Made by a program: the position numbers and the translations under genes. A stretch of 8,740 bases of DNA from Desulfomonile tiedjei (lineage in GTDB: Bacteria; Desulfobacterota; Desulfomonilia; Desulfomonilales; Desulfomonilaceae): assembly GCA_020718965.1 (NCBI GenBank), contig DYRE01000081.1, forward strand, positions 1-8,740. Direction: 5' to 3'. Below are positions 5,618 to 8,740 of the stretch, one piece after another. Numbering within the stretch: position 1 is the first letter of the stretch; every line of letters starts with the position of its first letter. A model generated the notes under the pieces. It saw nothing but the letters and a program-made list of their open reading frames with translations. It had not been told where the DNA came from and made no database searches.

Positions 5618-5977
5618 ATGCCCAGAGTTAGATGTTCTCCCGCAAGTCGGGCCAGAAGAAAAAAGATCATGAAAGCCGCCAAAGGTTACGTCGGTGGCAG
5701 GAGTAGGACACTGAAGCAGGCTAAGGAGACTCTCGAAAGAGCTCTTTGTTATGCATATAGAGATCGTAAAGTTCGCAAGAGGGAATTTAGGGGCTTGTGG
5801 ATTACTAGAATAAACGCGGCATGTAGAAACAACGGGCTAACTTATAGCAGATTCATCGAGGGTCTCAGAAAATCAGGCGTGGATTTGGACAGGAAGATTC
5901 TTGCGGAATTGGCTGTTTCTGACCCTGGGGTATTCACCGGAATAGTGCGTAAGGCTGAACAGGCATTGCAGGTCTGA
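5618..5977 (+). CDS. rplT: 50S ribosomal protein L20
   Basis: L20 binds 23S rRNA early in 50S assembly and in several bacteria also represses its own operon by binding the mRNA. The 119-residue length is standard. The basic N-terminal arm (MPRVRCSPASRARRKKIMK) leads into AKGYVGGRSR (20-29). The core YAYRDRKVRKREFRGLWITR (45-64) and INAACRNNGLTYSRFI (65-80) are the family's best-conserved blocks. The ATG at 5618 follows AAGGAG by six bases. It is the last gene before a strong terminator at 6041-6066, which separates the ribosomal genes from pheST. The 107-base gap from rpmI holds a CGCGT/ACGCG inverted pair but no clear terminator, so co-transcription with rpmI is likely. Confidence 0.98.
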   Translation: MPRVRCSPASRARRKKIMKAAKGYVGGRSRTLKQAKETLERALCYAYRDRKVRKREFRGLWITRINAACRNNGLTYSRFIEGLRKSGVDLDRKILAELAVSDPGVFTGIVRKAEQALQV

Positions 5978-6000
5978 ATAGCCTCTAAGAGATGGATTCA

Positions 6001-6038
6001 GGGGATCCTGCCTGTTAGGTTTCGGTAGGATTCTCCCC
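6001..6038 (+). promoter_or_regulatory. Stem-loop preceding the rplT terminator
   Basis: GGGGATCCT (6001-6009) can pair with AGGAT (6027-6031) and CCCC (6035-6038), leaving a three-base TCT bulge. A small CCT/AGG hairpin (6011-6019) can form within. It ends three bases before the terminator. Tandem placement is compatible with an attenuator-type switch ahead of pheS, but no T-box signature or terminated phenylalanine leader peptide was found. Confidence 0.35.
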
Positions 6039-6040
6039 CC

Positions 6041-6066
6041 AAAGCGGTCTAAGTGACCGTTTTTTT
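6041..6066 (+). terminator. Intrinsic terminator after rplT, before pheS
   Basis: CGGTC (6045-6049) pairs perfectly with GACCG (6055-6059) around TAAGT, extended by a G-U and A-U pairs. It is followed immediately by seven T residues (6060-6066). It lies 67 bases past the rplT stop and 86 bases before the pheS start, so it ends the rpmI-rplT transcript or attenuates read-through into pheS. Confidence 0.85.
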
Positions 6067-6095
6067 GTCAGCCCTTGATTTACTCAGTGTCAGGA

Positions 6096-6124
6096 TTTCA
6101 TTCGGGTGTGCCTTTTTATATTAT
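6096..6124 (+). promoter_or_regulatory. Weak candidate promoter for pheS
   Basis: TTTCAT (6096-6101), then 17 bases, then TATTAT (6119-6124), which differs from the -10 consensus at one base. The -35 box is poor. A start near 6131 would leave about 20 bases of leader including AAGGA (6137-6141). It lies after the rplT terminator, where pheST would need its own promoter. Confidence 0.3.
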
Positions 6125-6151
6125 TTCCTCTTTGGGAAGGACTCCGAGGAC

Positions 6152-7168
6152 ATGAAAGAACAATTAAATTCACTTCGATCCTCAACAATTGATCTGTTAA
6201 ATCAAATTACTGATATCAAGGTTCTAGTTGACTCTCGCTCCAGAATTCTGGGACGTAAGGGTGATTTAACTGCCATTCTGAGAGGATTGAAGGATCTTCC
6301 AATTGATGAGCGATCTACTTTTGGTCAACTTGCCAACCAGATCAAAGCAGAACTTGAAGCTGAGTTTGATCTGAAAGAGACGCGTTTAAGGGAAGAGCTG
6401 GAACACTCTCAGATCATGAGAGAATCTTTTGATGTTACGCTTCCGGGAAGGCGTTTTCCCCTGGGGCGTTCCCATATTTTAAACCGCGTTACTCAAGAAT
6501 TGGTTGATGTTTTCGCTGGGCTTGGGTTTCAACTCGCTGAAGGACCTGAGGTCGAGATAGACTACTACAACTTTGAAGCTCTCAATATGCCCAAGGATCA
6601 TCCTGCCCGGGATATGCAGGACACTTTTTATTTTTCTGACAATCTGCTTCTAAGAACTCATACTTCTCCGGTACAAATAAGAACCATGGAGAAATGTAGA
6701 CCTCCTGTCAGGATAGTATGCCCTGGGAAGGTCTATCGTCGAGACGCCGATGTCACTCATTCTCCGATGTTTATGCAGATCGAGGGATTGTGGGTGGACA
6801 AGGATGTCTCGTTCGCGGACCTTAAAGGGATATTGTACGCTTTCACAAGAGAATACTTTGGAGAGAAACTGGGCTTACGTTTCCGACCGAGTTTTTTCCC
6901 CTTTACCGAGCCGTCAGCCGAGGTTGATATACAATGCGTAATGTGCGGGGGGTCCGGTTGCAGGACTTGTTCTTTCACTGGATGGCTTGAAATTCTCGGC
7001 GCCGGGATGATAGATCCGACTCTGTATGGATTTGTAAATTATGATTCAGAAATACAGTCAGGATTTGCTTTTGGCTTGGGGATAGAGAGAGTCGCCATGT
7101 TGAAATACGGAATACCAGACATTCGTCTCTTTTACGAGAACGATGTCAGGTTCTTAAACCAGTTTTGA
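6152..7168 (+). CDS. pheS: Phenylalanyl-tRNA synthetase alpha subunit
   Basis: Catalytic subunit of the alpha2-beta2 enzyme that attaches phenylalanine to tRNA-Phe. The 338 residues show the N-terminal coiled-coil arm (about 1-90) and then the class II core. HTSPVQIRTME (170-180) and GKVYRRDADVTHSPMFMQIEG (192-212, motif 2) are followed by FRPSFFPFTEPSAEVD (244-259). Motif 3, GFAFGLGIERVAML (304-317), closes the core. Cys262, Cys265, Cys270 and Cys273 form a C-x2-C-x4-C-x2-C insert found in many bacterial PheS proteins. The ATG at 6152 follows AAGGA with a ten-base gap and matches the usual N-terminus (MKEQLNSL). The frame continues upstream to a GTG at 6053, but that codon lies in the loop of the terminator, so the longer start is rejected. 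pheT follows 113 bases downstream. Confidence 0.98.
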   Translation: MKEQLNSLRSSTIDLLNQITDIKVLVDSRSRILGRKGDLTAILRGLKDLPIDERSTFGQLANQIKAELEAEFDLKETRLREELEHSQIMRESFDVTLPGRRFPLGRSHILNRVTQELVDVFAGLGFQLAEGPEVEIDYYNFEALNMPKDHPARDMQDTFYFSDNLLLRTHTSPVQIRTMEKCRPPVRIVCPGKVYRRDADVTHSPMFMQIEGLWVDKDVSFADLKGILYAFTREYFGEKLGLRFRPSFFPFTEPSAEVDIQCVMCGGSGCRTCSFTGWLEILGAGMIDPTLYGFVNYDSEIQSGFAFGLGIERVAMLKYGIPDIRLFYENDVRFLNQF

Positions 7169-7281
7169 GTTTTTGTTATCATGAAAATGTCGATCGCGGC
7201 CGTAATTGTTCAAACAGGACCCCCTCGATTTTCCTAACCCTCAAACCGCCGTGTGATAATCTACATCAGAGGTGAACCGCC
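7169..7281 (+). other. Gap between pheS and pheT
   Basis: These 113 bases contain no supportable gene and no terminator. AACCGCC occurs at 7244-7250 and again at 7275-7281, directly before the pheT ATG. An 18-codon frame beginning at the ATG at 7183 has no ribosome site. pheS and pheT are often nearly contiguous, so this spacing is somewhat wide. Confidence 0.4.
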
Positions 7282-8740
7282 ATGCTCGTCAGCTTAAATT
7301 GGCTGAAAGAGTTCGTCAACGTTGATATCGAGCCAGAACAATTGGCGCATGTTCTTACAATGGGAGGAATTGAGGTCGAAGCTCTTACATACGTGGGCGA
7401 CGACCTTAAAACTTGCCTGACAGCAAGAATCGACAGGTTAACCCGGCATCCTTCCTCAGAAAACTTGAACATTGCAGAGATAAATCTCGGCGATTTCGTT
7501 GAGAAAGTCGTATGTGGGGCTCCAAATTCCCGAGAAGGCCAAATAGTGGGGTATGCTCCACAGGGAACAAACCTGCCTGGAGGAATCACAGTCTGTCGGC
7601 GGACTATAAAAGGGATCGAATCTCCGGGGATGTTGTGTTCAGAGAAAGAGCTGGGTCTAGGGGAAGATTCCGCTGGAATTCTGATTTTTGATGAAAACAC
7701 TCCCGTGGGTGTTCCTCTCACAACAGCATTTCCAGAAATTCAAGATGTGATCCTGGAAGTGTCTGTGACTCCGAATCGAGGAGATTGTCTTTCCATGATC
7801 GGAGTCGCAAGGGAAGTCGCCGCTCTCACCGGCTCCGGTTTAAAAAATCGGGATTTTGAACTTGAAGAGACTTCTGTAGACATCAAGGACAAACTTGAGG
7901 CGGAAGTTCCTGATTTTGATCTGTGTCCTCGTTACGTTGCTAGAATGATAGAGGATGTTCATGTCGGACCCTCGCCGTTTCCAATCAGGCTAAGGTTGAC
8001 GAGGTGTGGAGTCAGGCCGATTTCCAATGTGGTGGACGCCACCAACTATGTGCTTATGGAATGCGGACAGCCGTTACACGCGTTCGACTATATGTCTCTG
8101 GAGAATCATAAGATTGTAGTCAAAAGGAGTGACCCTTCCGAGGTCTTTAAGACACTGGATGGCGCTGAACGGCGACTTCCTGAAAATTCCCTGATGATTC
8201 GGGACGGAAGAAAATCCGTCGCCCTTGCTGGAATCATGGGGGGGCTCAATTCAGAAATCACAACCTTGACGAATCAGGTGGTGATTGAGAGCGCATGTTT
8301 TGAACGCTTCGGGATCCGGCGTACAGCGAAGGCATTGGGAATGTCTACCGAAGCTTCTTTCAGATTTGAGCGAGGAGTAGACCCTGAAGGATGCGCGTGG
8401 GCGGCCAACAGAGTTTCGGCTCTCATTCAGAGGCTTTCCAACGCAAAGATTTTGAAGGGCATGCTGGACATTTATCCAGTTCCTATAAGACGGAACATCA
8501 CGAGAGTCAGGACCAAGCGGACCAATTCAACTCTTGGTCTGGATCTAACACCGGGCGAGATGAGTTCCAGTTTGGATAAGCTGGGTGTTCAAGTTCGAGA
8601 AATTGACGGTCCAGAGAGAGATCTGGAGTGCGTTTCGCCTAGTTGGAGATGGGATCTCGACAGGGAAATTGATTATGTTGAAGAAATTGCCCGTATCCAT
8701 GGCTTCCAGAACATTCCATCCACAATGCCGGTTTATCGTG
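7282..8740 (+). CDS. pheT: Phenylalanyl-tRNA synthetase beta subunit, N-terminal 486 codons (cut by right edge)
   Basis: Beta subunit of phenylalanyl-tRNA synthetase, which carries tRNA-recognition and editing domains. The N-terminus MLVSLNWLKEFVNVDI is typical. An EMAP/OB-type tRNA-binding domain covers about 40-150, with HPSSENLNI (56-64), VVCGAPN (76-82) and GMLCSEKELGLG (116-127). The B3/4 editing domain spans about 210-370: RPISNVVDATNYVLMECGQP (245-264) followed by LHAFD, then LAGIMGG (315-321) and SFRFERGVDP (359-368). B5 begins near 394 and includes SWRWDLDREIDYVEEIARIHG (454-474). About 300 further residues (the catalytic-like domain and the anticodon-binding FDX-ACB domain) should lie beyond the window. 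The ATG at 7282 has AGAGGTGA six bases upstream. No internal frameshift or stop is present. Confidence 0.98.
   Translation, partial: MLVSLNWLKEFVNVDIEPEQLAHVLTMGGIEVEALTYVGDDLKTCLTARIDRLTRHPSSENLNIAEINLGDFVEKVVCGAPNSREGQIVGYAPQGTNLPGGITVCRRTIKGIESPGMLCSEKELGLGEDSAGILIFDENTPVGVPLTTAFPEIQDVILEVSVTPNRGDCLSMIGVAREVAALTGSGLKNRDFELEETSVDIKDKLEAEVPDFDLCPRYVARMIEDVHVGPSPFPIRLRLTRCGVRPISNVVDATNYVLMECGQPLHAFDYMSLENHKIVVKRSDPSEVFKTLDGAERRLPENSLMIRDGRKSVALAGIMGGLNSEITTLTNQVVIESACFERFGIRRTAKALGMSTEASFRFERGVDPEGCAWAANRVSALIQRLSNAKILKGMLDIYPVPIRRNITRVRTKRTNSTLGLDLTPGEMSSSLDKLGVQVREIDGPERDLECVSPSWRWDLDREIDYVEEIARIHGFQNIPSTMPVYR

Noticed and set aside
6053..6151. Longer pheS beginning at GTG 6053
   Set aside because: The GTG is in the loop of the intrinsic terminator, has no ribosome site, and adds a hydrophobic stretch not found in PheS proteins.
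5978..6151. T-box riboswitch upstream of pheS
   Set aside because: The conserved T-box antiterminator sequence is absent, and the leader is too short for a standard T-box.
7183..7239. 18-codon ORF between pheS and pheT
   Set aside because: It has no ribosome site and no recognisable content, and short frames of this size occur often by chance.
7266..7721. 151-codon open frame on the minus strand
   Set aside because: It lies wholly opposite pheT's well-supported N-terminal domains, its protein is Ser/Pro/Arg-rich without recognised motifs, and it has no clear ribosome site. It is an antisense shadow.

Overview
The window holds core housekeeping genes of a bacterium, probably a deltaproteobacterium in the broad sense (Desulfobacterota-like). 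This assignment is an inference. It rests on the metX-metW pair, on a PheS alpha subunit carrying a four-cysteine insert, on the rpmI-rplT-pheS-pheT order, and on moderate G+C by eye. No mobile element, CRISPR array, tRNA or rRNA gene was found. Nothing here is clearly a new multi-gene system. The least explained parts are an unassigned metallopeptidase, a small zinc-finger protein and about 740 bases of divergent non-coding DNA.

The left half (1-4568) is read on the minus strand. In transcription order it has a small TTG-started zinc-finger protein (4568-4380), a 376-base gap, an M3-like HEMGH metallopeptidase (4003-2525), then metX (2422-1283) and metW (1290-649), which overlap by 8 bases, and finally hisS (462 to beyond the left edge). 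MetX makes O-acetylhomoserine, the activated precursor for methionine, and MetW is its usual partner. hisS has its own candidate promoter and a structured leader containing a possible 16-codon ORF whose stop overlaps the hisS start.

The right half (5313-8740) is read on the plus strand. rpmI (L35) and rplT (L20) are followed by a strong intrinsic terminator, then pheS and pheT (cut by the right edge). L35 and L20 are 50S subunit proteins, and PheS/PheT form the heterotetrameric phenylalanyl-tRNA synthetase. infC, the common upstream neighbour of rpmI, is absent.

The two halves diverge from a gene-free stretch (4569-5312). It contains several short inverted repeats, a 14-base direct repeat that overlaps the zinc-finger gene's start codon, a second direct repeat bracketing a hairpin, and a possible structured leader just before rpmI. 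Two class II aminoacyl-tRNA synthetase loci, hisS and pheST, lie near opposite ends, and each has leader features suggesting its own regulation.
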